A stretch of DNA of 64,000 nt from Halichoerus grypus (taxonomy: Eukaryota > Chordata > Mammalia > Carnivora > Phocidae), in contig NC_135713.1 of assembly GCF_964656455.1 (NCBI RefSeq), positions 193,000,187 to 193,064,186 on the forward strand, given 5' to 3'. A program made the position numbers and the translations under genes. Each line of letters opens with the position of its first letter. Positions within the stretch are counted from its first letter, which is position 1. The notes under the pieces were generated by a model. The model made no database searches. It was not told the DNA's origin and saw only the letters and a list, made by a program, of their open reading frames with translations. This document shows, piece after piece, positions 38,117 through 51,464 of this stretch.

Positions 38117-38300
38117 GCCTGGGTGGCTCAGTTGGTTAAGCGTCTGCCTTTGGCTCAAGTCATGATCCCAGGGTCCTGGGACTGAGTCCCGCATTGGGCT
38201 CCCTGCTCAGCGGGGAGCCTGCTTCTCCCTCTGACTGCTGCTCCCCCTGCTTCTGCTCTCCCTCTCTCTGACAAATAAAATCTTAAAAAAAAAAAAAAAG
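38117..38300 (+). mobile_element. SINEC 25
   Basis: Starts at 'gcctgggtggctcagttggt' right after the 3' duplication of SINEC 24, and ends with poly-A and 'gattgagata'. Confidence 0.94.
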
Positions 38301-39401
38301 ATTGAGATATGTACTAAAATACACCCAACCTTTCAAGATTTAAGGTACTCCAAACTCTTCTCAATGCCCATTTGTCAGACTTTTTATTAATCATATAGTA
38401 ACATTTACATAATATGTAAATCTGCCAAACACAGTAAAACAAAAAATGTAGTAATTCTCCAACACAGCCCCTGAGTAGCAGTACTCAGGTCAATCTGTTT
38501 GTCATATCCAATTCAAGTTTCCAACCTGAAAATATCCAGGAGCACCCACCTCCCTCCGGGGAAATCTTTCCCCTGGAGAACTGTATCTCAGAATTCATTA
38601 CTTTGTATTCTTCAAGTTTACTCTGATCATCTTATTTTGTTATTTATGTGTTCTCTATTTCCAAAGTCATGTCATGAAGACTTTGGTCTTCAATTAGATT
38701 ATCCATGCCTCTTTATGGGTACTACCCACCATGTGTTTTAACTGTAGATCAATCTTCAATGACATCTGCATACATGTAGTTTACAAATAAGGTATTCCCA
38801 GGAAATTAAAAAATATATATATGAGACTGATTTAGCCAATGGTTTGTACTGCTTAATTTTCAAACTGTTTAAAAAACAAAACAAACAAAAAAAACACCCA
38901 CCTAACCGAAGCTTGAAAGACCCAGAATGCCTTTGACACACTGAAGGGTTCCAACAGAGAAAAACACAGCATGACAAAGAAGGATGGAAGTGGCTTATAG
39001 TTCTTCTTGGCTGGCTGTAGGACTAGACACAGAATCTGAGCATGAAGATTCGGAACAAAACACTGGCCTAGTTACTGTGTCTTTTTTAGAGAATAGGACT
39101 CTGTTATGTTTCAAGAATAAAGCAAAATGACAAAGTTAATACAGAAAGACTCTCCGTTATTCAAAGAACTGCTACCCCAGAGTGGCTCCTCCAGAGTGAA
39201 CCAATCAATTTTCTACTTCTGTGCCTACAGAGTTCATCTTTTTAGAGTGGATTCCATTTTAGAACCTTTCAAAATTCAAACTGAGGTCAGAATATTCAAA
39301 TTCTATATATGACACTAGTTCCTCCTTTGAAAATCCTGAATAGTTAAATAATCCCACTTGTTCAAGAGCTATAAATTAAAGTATAAGTGTAGCTATTATT
39401 T

Positions 39402-39597
39402 GGGGCACCTGGGTGGCTCAGTCGGTTAGGCAGCTGCCTTTGGCTCAGGTCATGATCCCAGGGTGCTGGGATCGAGGCCCGCGTCGGGCTCCCTGCTCAG
39501 CCCTGCTTCTCCCTCTCCCTGCCGCTCTGCCTACTTGTGCTCTCTATCTCTCTGTAAAAAAAATGAAAACCTTAAAAAAAAAGTTTAAAAAAAAAAA
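39402..39597 (+). mobile_element. SINEC 26
   Basis: Flanked by gtagctattattt / gtagctttatttg-like sequence; complex A-rich tail. Confidence 0.93.
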
Positions 39598-40009
39598 GAG
39601 TAGCTTTATTTGATCTAACTCACTCACCTAAGCAAGAGACTGAAAAGGAGCATTATCTTACAACTTAAAGTACCTATTGTAAAGCAGCAGGGGGCTTAGA
39701 AACTTTCATAATCATCACAACATCGCAATAAAAACAAAGAAAAACAATCTCCAATCTTCAGCATTTCCCAACTTCCCAGCCCTGGGCTTTAAAGTAGAGT
39801 GGAGGAACAGAAAAGCACAATGTACTGACAAAAAGGAGGAAGGAGGAGGAAGGTACACCAGCACTTCTTATTCCATGGGGGAGACTTGTTTCTGGCTAAC
39901 TCTAGATCAAAGAAATCTATGGATTCAGCCCCTTAGATTAACTATATAATAGGATTTCTATAGAGAAACATTTTTCTACTCACTTCAAAAACAAAGTACA
40001 GCTTGTAAG

Positions 40010-40115
40010 AAAGAATATGGTGTATGGAGTTAGTAAACACTAAATTCCAAATCCTGGCCCTGCCATTTAGCTATTTATAGTTACTGAGCCAGCTAACTGA
40101 AAGATGTGGAAGAAC
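40010..40115 (+). mobile_element. MIR fragment
   Basis: 'ttccaaatcctggccctgcc' with 'atttagctatttatagttac' is the MIR 5' half. Confidence 0.6.
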
Positions 40116-41031
40116 CAATGTTCTTATCAATGCTCAACTCTAGAAGTGATGTTCCAACTTTAGCATGTATAAGAAGTATCTGAAAGTTGAAGTGAGTCCC
40201 AGGGACTTGAATGAAAAGAAGCCTCTTGGATAGTTCCTATGCAACAAATGTGAAAGACCACACTTTCAGAAACAGTACTCAAGAGCTACTGAGGTTTAGG
40301 CATAAAAGGACACATCTTGAAAAAAATGAAGCTGAATCAAAAATCATTTTGTTAATTTATCAGTTCTTAAACAAAAGAACTTCTGGTCGAGGCAAGACGG
40401 TGTAGACTCTCTTCTTCCAGCTCATCCCTGTAAAACACAACTATAAACCCTGAAAATTACACCAAGAGGCAATCAAAGAAAAACTCTGAAAGGTGGAAAC
40501 AGGAAGGTGAACTGGTTAGGGACCTCAGGACTAGAAAAATGACAGAGTAACAGGGCATCTAAAAAATCCCATTCAAAAGAAGGTAACCCAAGCCTAGCAT
40601 TTCCTAACTTCCAACCTAGCAACAAAAGTGGCCTGGACAGGCTCATCATTCCCCTGATGGAACAGGAATACCACCCACAATACCAGGTAAGCTCTGCAGC
40701 AACAGAAAAGGGGAAGGATCAGGAGGTCAGCTAACAGTAAGAGGCCAGAGAAAACATTATTACCACATTTCTCTCTTTCCTTTTTACAACAAAGATTCAT
40801 TATGTCTAATCTCTCTCCCATTACCTCTTAGATCCAAGTTCTCACCCCCACTACTGCACTGAAACTGCTAGTCAAGGTCACCAATGACCTCCACTGTGCT
40901 AAATCCAATTCTTAGTCCTTATCACTCTTGACCTATCAGCAGCATCTAACACAGGTGATCACTCTCTCCAACTTAAAATATTTTCATAGGATTTTTCTCT
41001 TGCCTTTTTGAATTCTTTTTAAGACTCCAAC

Positions 41032-41241
41032 CAGGGGCGCCTGGGTGGCTCAGTCGTTAAGCATCTGCCTTCAGCTTGGGTCATGATCCCAGGGTCCTGG
41101 GATTGAGCCCCACATCGGGATCCCTGCTCGTCAGGAAGCCTGCTTCTCCCTCTCCCACTCCCCCTGCTTGTGTTCCCTCTATCGCTGTGTCCCTCTCTGT
41201 CAAATACATAAATAAAATACATAAATAAAATCTTAAAAAAA
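41032..41241 (+). mobile_element. SINEC 27 inside L2
   Basis: Duplication aagactccaac (41021-41031, 41242-41252). Confidence 0.95.
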
Positions 41242-42317
41242 AAGACTCCAACTGCCCACACCTCTCAATCTTTTTTCCTACACCCACTTCCTAGGGGATC
41301 TTATCAAATATCATAGCTTTAAGTATTAACTATGTTTCTGACTCTAAAATTCTTATTTCTAGCCAAAACTGCTCCTCTGAATTCCCGATTCCTGTAATAT
41401 ACCTGCCTCCTCAACAGCATTTGAATGTCTAAAAAGCATCTCAAACTTACTATTCAAAACTGATACTCCCTCTTCCCCATCCTTTATACCATTCCAAACC
41501 TGCTTCAATTGGACTGATCTGCTTAGAGGTAAAAACAAAAACAACAACAACAAAAAACCACCTCTGTTATCCTTAACTTCAAACCCCGTACTCACCCCCC
41601 TCACAGACACCCTCCCACCCCAACACATACACACATTCAGTCCATCAGTAAATCTTATTGGAACTATTTTCAAAATATGTCTAGCATTCACAAACATTTC
41701 CTGCCACCCTCACTGTTACTTCTTTGGTCCATACTGCCCAGATTATTGCCAAGAGCCTCTTAAATGGTCTGGCTCTCATCCTTGACCAAATTCAGGCTAT
41801 TCAGCATGAATACAGCAGCCAGAATGATGTTGTACAAAAGGACAAGTTAGAAGACATCACCCCTCCTCTCCCCGGTATCAGTTCTGGTTGCTTCCCATCT
41901 CTCTAAACAAAACAAAACCAAACCCTCCAAGTTCCTTACAATAACCTGTATGGCCCCAAATGGTCATGCACCACTTACTACCCACTCCATCCCTGCTTGC
42001 TCTCTGGCCTCATCTCCTACTCCCCTGGTTCATTCCTCTCAGTCACTGCTTTTACTACTATTCACTGAACATGCCAGATAAGCTATCAACCACAGGGCCT
42101 TTTAATCGGTATCCCCAAGGTGGACGTCCTAACTTTCTTCAGGTCTTTTCCTCATAAGTCACTTCAATGAAGCCTTCCCTCTTCCCCGAACAAATACATT
42201 CTCTCTCTTTCCTTTCCATCCCTCCTCCTGTAAAATATTTTAATTATCTATCTTACTTATTGTCTGCCCCCCCCCACAGATACACTAAAAACCCCCTCTA
42301 GAAGAGTAGGGACTTTT

Positions 42318-42504
42318 TTTTTTTTTCTTCTTTTATTTATTTATTTATTTATTCATTCATGAGAGACAGAGAGAGAGAGAGAGGCAGAGGGAGAAGCAGG
42401 CTCCCAAGGAGCAGGGAGCCCGATGCGGGACTCGATCCCAGGACCCTGGGATCATGACCTGAGCTGAAGGCAGACGCTTAACCATCTGAGCCACCCAGGC
42501 ACCC
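42318..42504 (-). mobile_element. SINEC 28 inside L2
   Basis: gaagagtagggactttt before, gaagagcagggactttt after: a 17-base duplication with one substitution. Confidence 0.95.
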
Positions 42505-43760
42505 GAAGAGCAGGGACTTTTGTTTACTATCATATCCCTGGTGTCTCGAACAATGTCTGGCATGCAGTAGGTAGTCAAACATTTGTTGAAATGGAGGGAG
42601 GAAAATAGGAAGGGAAAAAACAAAGGATAGAGGTTAGAACTATGACCCCAACTTTTCCTTGTAATACATAAAACCAAAGTAATCCTTGAGTGAAGCTAGC
42701 CTCTTTCTCATTTGGTACCAATAGATCCCCATAAGCCATTCTGGCCTCTCTTGACCAAAGCAGAAGACAAAACTATAGCCCACACTTTTAGTCCAAGTCT
42801 ACACAGACCAGGGAAAATATTACAAAATGAAAACGGCCAGTAAGGTATTTATATGATCCATATTCTTAACACCAACCATACACAACTTGAATGGATACTT
42901 ACTGAGGGTACTATAAATGTTCCACATGCTCTTACAAATAAAACAAACTTCTCACATCTCAATTCCCACACTCTTTCAAACCATTTCCTAAATAGTTAGA
43001 ATCTTGAAGTGTATGACATATATAAGCTATTCTATTTCAAAGTTTCCTTGGCAACTTTTGAACATTCCTCCACATGAACTTGAAAACTATTTTGTCAGGT
43101 TCTTTACCATATGGTATATAAATCCACTCCCCACCCACCCCACCCATTAGGAATTAATTTTTAATGACCTAGTCAGCCCTCAGAGATCAAATCAGCTTGC
43201 AGTAAAGAATGACTGAACGCACAATGCCCTAATAATTGTGAGATATCAGTAAGTAGTGCTATCCATTACAGCGCTAAGTACAATAACCTAGCATCCGGTT
43301 AAGTGCTCAATAAATGGTAGATGCCACTGCCCTTAGTATTTCTGACTACCATACCTGACTGAACTAACTAGGCTACCAAGAGGAGCTCTGTGCTCTTCCA
43401 TCTAAAGACAAGCTTTTGTTTTAGTAAATGTGAATTCCTTAAACACACTTGAGAAACAGGAACTTGACACCAAGTATCTTTTGCATAGGAGGGGTGAAGG
43501 GTGAGGAGGGAAATGGCTTCAGAGGCAGATTATTCTGTAGTGGTCCCTCACTGAAAAAAAAGTGATGATAAACACACCCACAAACTCAGGATCATTGACA
43601 AGTGACCACAATAATTGTTCATCTTAACTCAGTAAGAACCTGTTCTTGCAATACTTAAAACAAAAACAAAACAAAACAAAAAACCCAAGCACACGGGAAA
43701 AATTTTTTATGTGCTTCGAAAATAATGGCAATATAGCTACGTTAAAATCTCTGATTTTCA

Positions 43761-43952
43761 GGACGCCTGGGTGGCTCAGTCAGCTGAGCATCTGCCTTCA
43801 GGCTCAGGTCATGATCCCAGGGTCCTGGGATTGAGCCCTGCGTTGGGTCGGGCTCCCTGCTTGGCAGAGAGTCTGCTTCTCCCTCTGTTCCCCCTGGCTT
43901 GTGCTCTCTCACTCTGTCAAATAAATAAAATCTTAAAAAAGAAAAAAAAAAG
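43761..43952 (+). mobile_element. SINEC 29
   Basis: Duplication tctctgattttca (43748-43760, 43953-43965). Confidence 0.95.
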
Positions 43953-44059
43953 TCTCTGATTTTCAACAGGACTACTGAGAAAAAGCACTCAGTGATCATA
44001 CAATAAGATCTTAAGCTGTACTTCCTTTTACTCATGTTTCCTCTTAACTAACACACACT

Positions 44060-44310
44060 GTAAAAATCACAAATGTAGTGCTTACTATATACAGAACACT
44101 GCACATCATATATTAATTCATGTAAACTTAATGACACTCACACAGGTATTATTTCATTATCACCCCATTATACAATGATGAATTTAAGGAAATTAATACA
44201 AAAACGTTGAGAAATTTGTCCAAGCTCACACTGCTGCTAAGAAGAAGAGCCAGGACATGACCTCTCTACTCTGGCCCAGAGTTCTTGTTCTTAACAGTAG
44301 GGATAGTATA
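44060..44310 (+). mobile_element. MIR
   Basis: 'ttactatatacagaacactg', 'attatcaccccattatacaa' and 'gtccaagctcacactgctgc' occur in full MIR order. Confidence 0.85.
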
Positions 44311-44652
44311 AATTTAAGAGAGTATCCACTCCCATATTAACTTTTTCAGAAATTGTGCTTAATTCACTAAGAAAAGGCTCAATTCACTCCAGGTGCTTTA
44401 ACAAAAATTCTTTCCCTTAGTTATAAGACTCATACAGATTTTTAAGTTTCTTGATCAATCTCTTGATGATGCCAAGTCTAAATCTAAATCGCTCTCTCAA
44501 AATGTGCCAAATACTTTTAAACTGAAAGAAACCTCAGAGATTATCTCTAAGCATCTCAACTTTTAAAATGGTCAAAATGAGACCAAAATGGGGCCCAACA
44601 GAGTAAATGACTTTCCCAGCATCAAAAGTCAATCCAGTCAGTCAACCTCTTT

Positions 44653-44843
44653 AAAATTTTTATTTATTTATTTATTTGAGAGAGAGAGGGAGACAGAGTG
44701 AGTAGGAGAGGGGGGAGGGTCAGAGGGAGAGGCAGACTCCAAGCTGAGAGGGGAGCCCAAGGTGGGACTTGATCCCGGGATTCCAGGATCATGACCTGAG
44801 CTGAAGGCAGTCACTTAACCAACTGAGCCATCCAGGCACCCCT
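44653..44843 (-). mobile_element. SINEC 30
   Basis: Duplication agtcagtcaacctctt on both sides. Confidence 0.95.
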
Positions 44844-45219
44844 AGTCAGTCAACCTCTTAAAGCAAGTATCAGAAAAAGATGCTCAGAAGAGTCTGGCAC
44901 ACCAACACAAACTAAAAGTTACATTCTGATTTTCAAAAATTATTTTGGCTTAACTAATTGGTACAGGTAACTATGACTCATACGTCGTCTTTTTAAAATT
45001 TAACAACTGTTTTACTGACTCAGAAATAAGACTACTTGTCAGTATGACCATCTTTGACATTTTCTTCCTAATAAAAATATAGAAAATTAAGACTAATGAT
45101 CTATTCTGAGAAATAAGCAGGAGCCATATGAGAAAAACACACACTTACTATCCAAATGGCAACATCTATACTGAACTAATAAAGAATTCCACCATTAAAG
45201 GAAGTCAAGCAAGCCCCCA

Positions 45220-45310
45220 ATCTATTCTTTACTTGCATGGCCCTCAAGTTTTCTCACTTGCAAAATTGATCTCTAGGATCCTTCTAGCTCTAAAATTCTA
45301 CCCATCTTTG
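45220..45310 (+). mobile_element. MIR fragment
   Basis: 'tctcacttgcaaaattgatc' and 'ggatccttctagctctaaaa' match the MIR 3' half. Confidence 0.55.
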
Positions 45311-46192
45311 CTCCTAAGTGTCACATTATAAACAGGAGAGTCAACATTTTGTTCCCAGTTTAAGGCATGTTTGTAAGTCCTGCAAACAAGGTCCCTACTA
45401 ATTAATTACAATAACTGGTGTGTCAAAAGTTAGCTCTTACGAAGTTATTATCTTTATGCCAAGGAGTTCCTGAACTACAAACTATGTAGCTATCAATTTG
45501 TTTACTGTTAAGAACCCTGGACCCAGAATTAGCCTAAAGAGACTCTAAGCAACCCAGCATCTAAAACTAGAACATCTACCTGAATGGGACTGGTTAAGTA
45601 TCAAAAAAATCTTACTCTTAAATATGAATTCTAAAGAGGGAAGAAGGATATGGATTTCCTAACTTGCAAAAGTAAGACTAGAAAAAAATTTATCTGAGGT
45701 TCTTAAAGCACACAACCATCAAGTTCTCCATAGGAGTACTACATTTTTGATAGTTTATAATAATGTTTCCCCAGTTACGACCACATGTTAACATTTTATT
45801 ACAACCTTGTAAGCAAGAGAAAACATCTCTAGTATGCCAATTCAATAATTCTTGATATGAATGTTTAAAAGGAAAAGAGAATGGCAAAAACCATTTTTAA
45901 AATTTTAAACTAGACAACAAAATGAAAACAATGCCTAAGTTATCAGACTCTTGACTGACAGCTGACAGTCAACTTCCTGAGTAGATAACTAGCTCCGGAA
46001 AAAACAAATCTTAATCCCATTAAAAAACTCATCAGACGACTGCTTTAGCATTTTAATAGAAATGCTAAATTCTTCCCAGAAGGAGGTTATAAATTACATC
46101 ACATAGAAGATTCTGTCTGGATAAAGCTTTAGAACAATTTTTCTTTTACGGTCTCTCCTTTTCATTTAGACACTCTCGAAAGGTCTGTCCAG

Positions 46193-46364
46193 TGGCTCCT
46201 GGGTGGCTCGGACGACTCCACTTCAGCTCAGGTCGTGATCTCAGGACTGTGACATCAAGCCCCAGGATGGGCTCTGCAGTGGGCATGGAGCCTGCTTGGG
46301 ATTCTCTCTCTCCCTCTGCCCCTCCAGCACATGCTCGGGCAGGGGCTCTCTCTCTAAATAAAAT
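46193..46364 (+). mobile_element. SINEC 31
   Basis: Duplication aaaggtctgtccag (46179-46192, 46365-46378); head reads 'tggctcctgggtggctcgga'. Confidence 0.93.
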
Positions 46365-47184
46365 AAAGGTCTGTCCAGGGAGAGGTCCATCTCATTACAA
46401 TCTTTTTAACTAACGAGCACAAATTTGCTCCAACATTTCTTTTACAACACTTAGTTGTTTTTATAAGTAAGGCAAGCAGAATTGTTTTAAAGAATAAAAA
46501 GTTTACAACAGTTGTTCTTTCTTCCCTACTGCAGGAGAGGAAAGAGGATAAACCTGTACAGAGCAGCAACAGTTCTGTATCAGCCCCTCCCCACCCCCCA
46601 CCAATTATACAGCTCATGAAAGCTAAACAGAAGTCCTAGGAAAAATACACATTCTAGAGATGAAGGTAATTTTAGAGGTGTATTACATGATGGCATATGC
46701 CTATATAACTTTTCAGAAGCTATATGTGATTTCAAAGTAAATGAAAGACAAATCTTCACTACGACATTACAAATGAGAAACAAGTTTATTTGTAGGACAC
46801 TCCCACTCCCACCAAAAAGTATGTTCAAGCAATCCAAACATCTCTAGGGAAACCAACAGATATAATCCTTATAGAGGAGCAGAAATGCTATGGCAATTAC
46901 AAAACATGCACACACAGCTTTTAATGTTTCCCCAGAGATCACTAGGGTCATCACAGAGGATGGCCATAAAATGCTTAAGTTGCTCATAGACACCAGGCAA
47001 ATGGCACAGAAGTGCAGGAAAGTGGGTTATTCATCAGGCTAGTCACCAATGTGATGAAGCAGGGAAAGAGCCTCTGTGGATTGAAAAATACAATAGAAAC
47101 AGTCTGGTTTGCTTCACATTTTCTGATTAGTTTTAGAATTCACATTACTAATTTCAGAATCACAGAAGAAAAGAAAGAACCCTA

Positions 47185-47285
47185 GGAACCAAGTCTTTCA
47201 CAGATAAGGCAACTGATCTGCCAAGACTTATGGTACAGTGAGAGAGCTAGACCCAACTTCTAACTGAGAGGACGTTGTACCACAC
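47185..47285 (+). mobile_element. MIR fragment
   Basis: 'ttcacagataaggcaactga' to 'ccaacttctaactgagagga' matches the MIR core. Confidence 0.6.
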
Positions 47286-47340
47286 AAAAATTAAACATTT
47301 AGTAACTTAAATTTTGTTAGCAATAGCCTGTTTACATATT

Positions 47341-47766
47341 TCGTAGTCCCCTACTATTTGTGGGGGATATGTTCCAAGACCCCTTGTAGATGCCTGAAAC
47401 CTCAGATGTACTGAACTCAGATATATACTATGTTTTCCCTATACATACATACCTATGATAAAGTTTAATTTATAAATTAGGCACAGTGAGAGATTAACAA
47501 CAATAATAATAAAGCAGAACTATTATAACAATATGCTGTAATAAGTTATATGAATGTGGTCTCTTTCTCTCTCTCTCTCAAAATATTATTGCACTGTACT
47601 CACCCTTCTTATATTGATGTGAGACAATAAAATGCCTACATGATTAGATGAAGTGAGGTGAATGATGCAGCATTAGGCTACTACTGACCTTCGGGTGATA
47701 TGTCAGGAGGATCATCTGCTTCCAGACTTCAGGAAGTAAAACTGTGGATAAGGGGGGACTTTGGTA
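47341..47766 (-). mobile_element. Tigger/MER2-type DNA transposon
   Basis: One end reads 'tagtcccctactatttgtgg' and the other 'ggataaggggggact', an imperfect terminal inverted repeat. TA dinucleotides flank it. Internal phrases 'tatgataaagtttaatttat' and 'ggaggatcatctgcttcc' are typical of this non-autonomous Tigger group. No open reading frame. Confidence 0.85.
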
Positions 47767-47869
47767 TTCCTCTCAAAGGATATGCTGATGAAGTCAAATA
47801 ACCTATTCAACTATTAGAATCTTTTCTATTAAGGCACAAAACATTAAAAGTAGATCAGGAAGGAACAGA

Positions 47870-48010
47870 ACTCAATTCACTTTCATCCTGTAACTCCTCT
47901 GTTCAGCCTCTACCAGTGGATCCCTTCACCTCTAAGTACAATGTAATCTCAACTTTACCATTAAAAAGTCATTAATAGTCTCCAACTTCTATTTTCCAAG
48001 AGAGTTCAAA
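47870..48010 (+). mobile_element. L2 remnant
   Basis: 'taactcctctgttcagcctc' and 'cagtggatcccttcacctct' resemble late L2. Confidence 0.5.
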
Positions 48011-48254
48011 AACTTTTCAACAGCAAGTAAAAGTTCCATCATTTTTCTTTCAAGGCTTGGGACCCAGGAATTATTTTATACATAGAACAAAAATAGGTCT
48101 ATAGCTTCTAAAAGAGCACTTGAAATTATTTTTTTAAATGGCAGAACAATCTCAATGATTAACAGTAATGTTGTCATAATATTTTAAATTACATTTTTTT
48201 AAAAGTGTACACTGGTTGTGTCCAAATTTGAAAAAAATTGTATTATGACAGCTT

Positions 48255-48750
48255 TAAAAGAGGCCTATAAATTCTTTGGCACTTCTTCCATTCAGAGGTA
48301 GGGTTCTCTGTCTCTGTCTTGAATGTGAGAGAGCCTATGACCACTTGTCAATAAAATATGGTGAAACATGATGCTAGGGGACTTTCCAGGCCAGATATTA
48401 AATGAACAGGCAGATTCTACCCTTGTTCGCTAAAACACAGAGATGCCATGTAAGAAGTATGACAACCTTAGGCTGTTATGCAGGTACATTTGGCCAGCGG
48501 GTCTCAGCTGAGCAAAGGACTCTAGGCATCTCTAACCAGGTGCCACACATATGAGTGAAGATGCCATCTTGGAAATGACCAAGTAGTTGGCCCCCAGCCT
48601 TTGAATCTTCTCTGGCTGAGTCCAATCTCCTAAAACAGAAACAAGCCGTTCCAACTGTATCCCGAATTCTGACCCACAGAACCTGTGACAATAAACCTTG
48701 TTTTATGCCAGTTTGAGGTGGTTTACTAAGCAGCAAAAATAACAGAAATA
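48255..48750 (+). mobile_element. MLT1-type (ERVL-MaLR) LTR
   Basis: Carries 'gatgccatgtaagaagtatg', 'atgagtgaagatgccatctt', 'cccacagaacctgtgacaat' and 'gaggtggtttactaagcagc', the ordered signature of MLT1 LTRs. Solo-type remnant; no viral coding sequence is visible. Confidence 0.75.
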
Positions 48751-48754
48751 GCCA

Positions 48755-49240
48755 TCATCCAATCAAGTTCAACATTTGCATACTTTAGTTACCATCTAGT
48801 AATTCTATTCATGGGTATATACCAAAAACAAAACCTTTAGCATGCATATACGAGGAGGCATGTTCGGAATAAGAGCACTGAACATTGTTTATAAAATAAA
48901 CTAACCCAAGGAAAAACCCAAACACACAAAGAGGAGAATGGATAAATTACAGTATATTTGCTCATTGGAGCAATGAAAACGGACTACGGTTACATGAAAT
49001 AGCACAGATGAATTTTTGTAACATAATGTTGAAAATCCAAGTCCCATAAGACAACTTATAGTATACTCTCTTTTGTAAAGCTTAAGGCTAAACAAAAGTA
49101 ACCTAGAGATCACTGAAGAAACTTGAAAAGGTGTGAGTGCATGTTTTACCACTGCTTTAGAATCTTTGCTGGAGGGGCAGAAATGCTTTCTGTTGGCTTC
49201 CCTGTAATTTTTTACGCAAACAAATAAATAACGCAACTAA
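48755..49240 (+). mobile_element. L1M ORF2 end / 3' remnant
   Basis: 'gaggagaatggataaattac', 'ggagcaatgaaaacggacta', 'gatgaatttttgtaacataa' and 'tgttgaaaatccaag' are diverged L1 ORF2-tail sequence, directly following an MLT1-like LTR. Confidence 0.65.
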
Positions 49241-50535
49241 AAAAAAAGAAAAGAAAAATTTAGGATAGAAAATGGGGGTGGATCTTATAAATTTTTGGTA
49301 TTAACAGTCACTGAGTTGGGCAGTAGTGTCAAAGGTGTATATTATTTTTAAAATAAAGCCATGCATGGACCAGTAAGTGTCATGAGCCCAAAAGTCTAAC
49401 TAAAAAAATAAATACATATACACAGGAGTACATAAAATAGGAAGACATGCTATGAGAGAATGGGGGTTTGGGGCAAGAGTAATCACATTTTCATTAGGTT
49501 AAGAAAAATACCTTTTCTAGTTTAAGACAGCAAATACTGAAATCCATTATGCACTCCACCGATTTCCCTTTAAATACTCATGAAAGTAAGAATTTTATAG
49601 TTTCACGGAGCTAGAAACTAAGAATACTGGTCTCTGAGTATCCAGAGAAATTTCCAATAACCAAACTCAGAGAAGGCAAAAAAAGTAGGGACATATAAGG
49701 AAAGATAGATTTCCATTTCCTACCACTATATCATACTTAGAATCTTCAATAACCAAAAATAGTGAGGGCATCTACTCACAACTCCTTCAGCAAACTTTTA
49801 AAAAAATAAAAAAGGAACTCATTTCTTTTTCCTTCATTAAATTTCAAATACTGAAATGAAAACTAGACAAAAGTAGATAAAAAAATTAATATTCAGTTGG
49901 CAATGAAAAGGTGCTAAAGCTGATAAGACGATGGGAAGCAGTATTCATTGACTGTTTCTAGCAAGGAAAGGACTACAGACTGCACTGGGTTATCCAAGAA
50001 GCAACACTACTCAAAATGGGAAAGCAACATGACACATCAGACGTAAGATCCTTTCTCAGGCCAGCACATATGGGCACCATCAATACCAGCAAGTTGGTCA
50101 GAGGCTGTACTCAGTCACACTTAGGAAGCTGAAAGTAGGAATTTGAAGCAACCAGGTGGACACTGAGAGGAATGCATCAAACTGTTTACTTGCAAACACC
50201 AAGACCTTTGCAAAGCCCTTTCCTCTGAGACAATGTAACTGTCTATCTTAAAATCTCCAGAGAAAAAAACAGGGCAACTACCAGAAGTAGAGTTCACAGT
50301 AGAGGTTACAAAAGATAAATAAAATAAATGTCCCCAAACTAAAATTCTTACATCCTTCCAAAACTGTTTTTGATGGTCTTCCCCTCCTTTGTAAAAGCAC
50401 ACACACAAAAAAACCAAAAACACAACAAAATATTCTTCCTCCAGTTCCTCAAAAGCTTATTATTCCCAACTCCTCTCTTTCCCTCACAACCATGTTTAGT
50501 CTACCAGAAACGTTATGGGTTCTACCTTCAAAATA

Positions 50536-50838
50536 GTTAACATTTGAACATGGGGGTAAGGGGCACTGACCCCTGAGTGGTAGATCCATGTATAACTTCT
50601 GACTCCCCCTAAACTTAACTACTAATAGCCTACAGCTGACCAGAAACCTTCCCGTTAATATAAACAGTCAACTAACACACATTTTGTATGTTATATGTAC
50701 TATATACTGTAGTCTTATAATAGAGTAAGCTAGAAAAAAGAAAATGTTATTAATAAAATCATAAGAAAATACATTTATAGTATCATACTGTATTTACTGA
50801 AAAAAATCTGGATATAAGTGGTTGTCAAGGGTCAAGTG
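50536..50838 (+). mobile_element. TA-flanked Tigger-type transposon, uninterrupted copy
   Basis: Same family and orientation as 35564-36040: 'tttgaacatgggggtaaggg', 'acacattttgtatgttatat', 'caagggtcaag' at the end, with TA on both sides. An L2 remnant follows directly. Confidence 0.85.
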
Positions 50839-50849
50839 TACATTTAATC

Positions 50850-51375
50850 TCAGACCACTCCAGATCACTTCAACCAAGCAACCACCATCTCTCACCTGGA
50901 AATGGCATCAACTTCCTGAGTAGTCCTTCTCAGATCTACCTGTCACTCCTTTGCTTCAACACATTCCCAGGTAACCCAGAGTAAAACTCACAGTTCCTAT
51001 GAAGTTCCTGGCTAATTCCCATCTCCTCTCATTTTCTGATTTAAACTGATTTGACGTGGAACACCCTTTTCTCCTGATATCCTTGGGCAATAGTCCCTTA
51101 TTTCCTTGAGGTCACCTTATCAAAGAAGCCTTCTTTGACTGACATATAATTAGTAAAGCTGCTGCTGCTATCACTACCCTCCCCCAATCCTGTTTTGTTT
51201 TCCACAGCACTCACCACTTGACATATTATATACATGTTTATTGCCTCTGTTCCTCTAGCAATTAAGTTCCAAGAGGGCAGGAATTCTTGAATGTTTTAAC
51301 TAATGTATCCCCACAAACTTAACAGTCTCCTCATATACAGTGAGCATTCAATAAATGTTAAGTGAATGAATGAAT
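50850..51375 (+). mobile_element. L2 3' region
   Basis: Ends with 'agttccaagagggcaggaat' and 'gagcattcaataaatgttaa' plus GAATGAATGAAT, the standard L2 terminus. Confidence 0.85.
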
Positions 51376-51464
51376 ACTAGTGATGGGGGAGGTGAGAAAA
51401 GGAGTATCCTATATACAGTGGTTCATGCGCATGCAACCATGTACATGCCTGGGAAGTCAGCCAA

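Larger units (their letters stand above)
40835..42610 (+). mobile_element. Long L2 remnant carrying two SINECs
   Basis: The best preserved L2 here. 'gtcaaggtcaccaatgacct' and 'gacctatcagcagcatctaa' come from the end of the L2 ORF, followed by its C/T-rich 3' part and the terminal 'gtctggcatgcagtaggtag' near 42555. SINECs at 41032 and 42318 sit inside it with target duplications. No intact frame. Confidence 0.85.
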
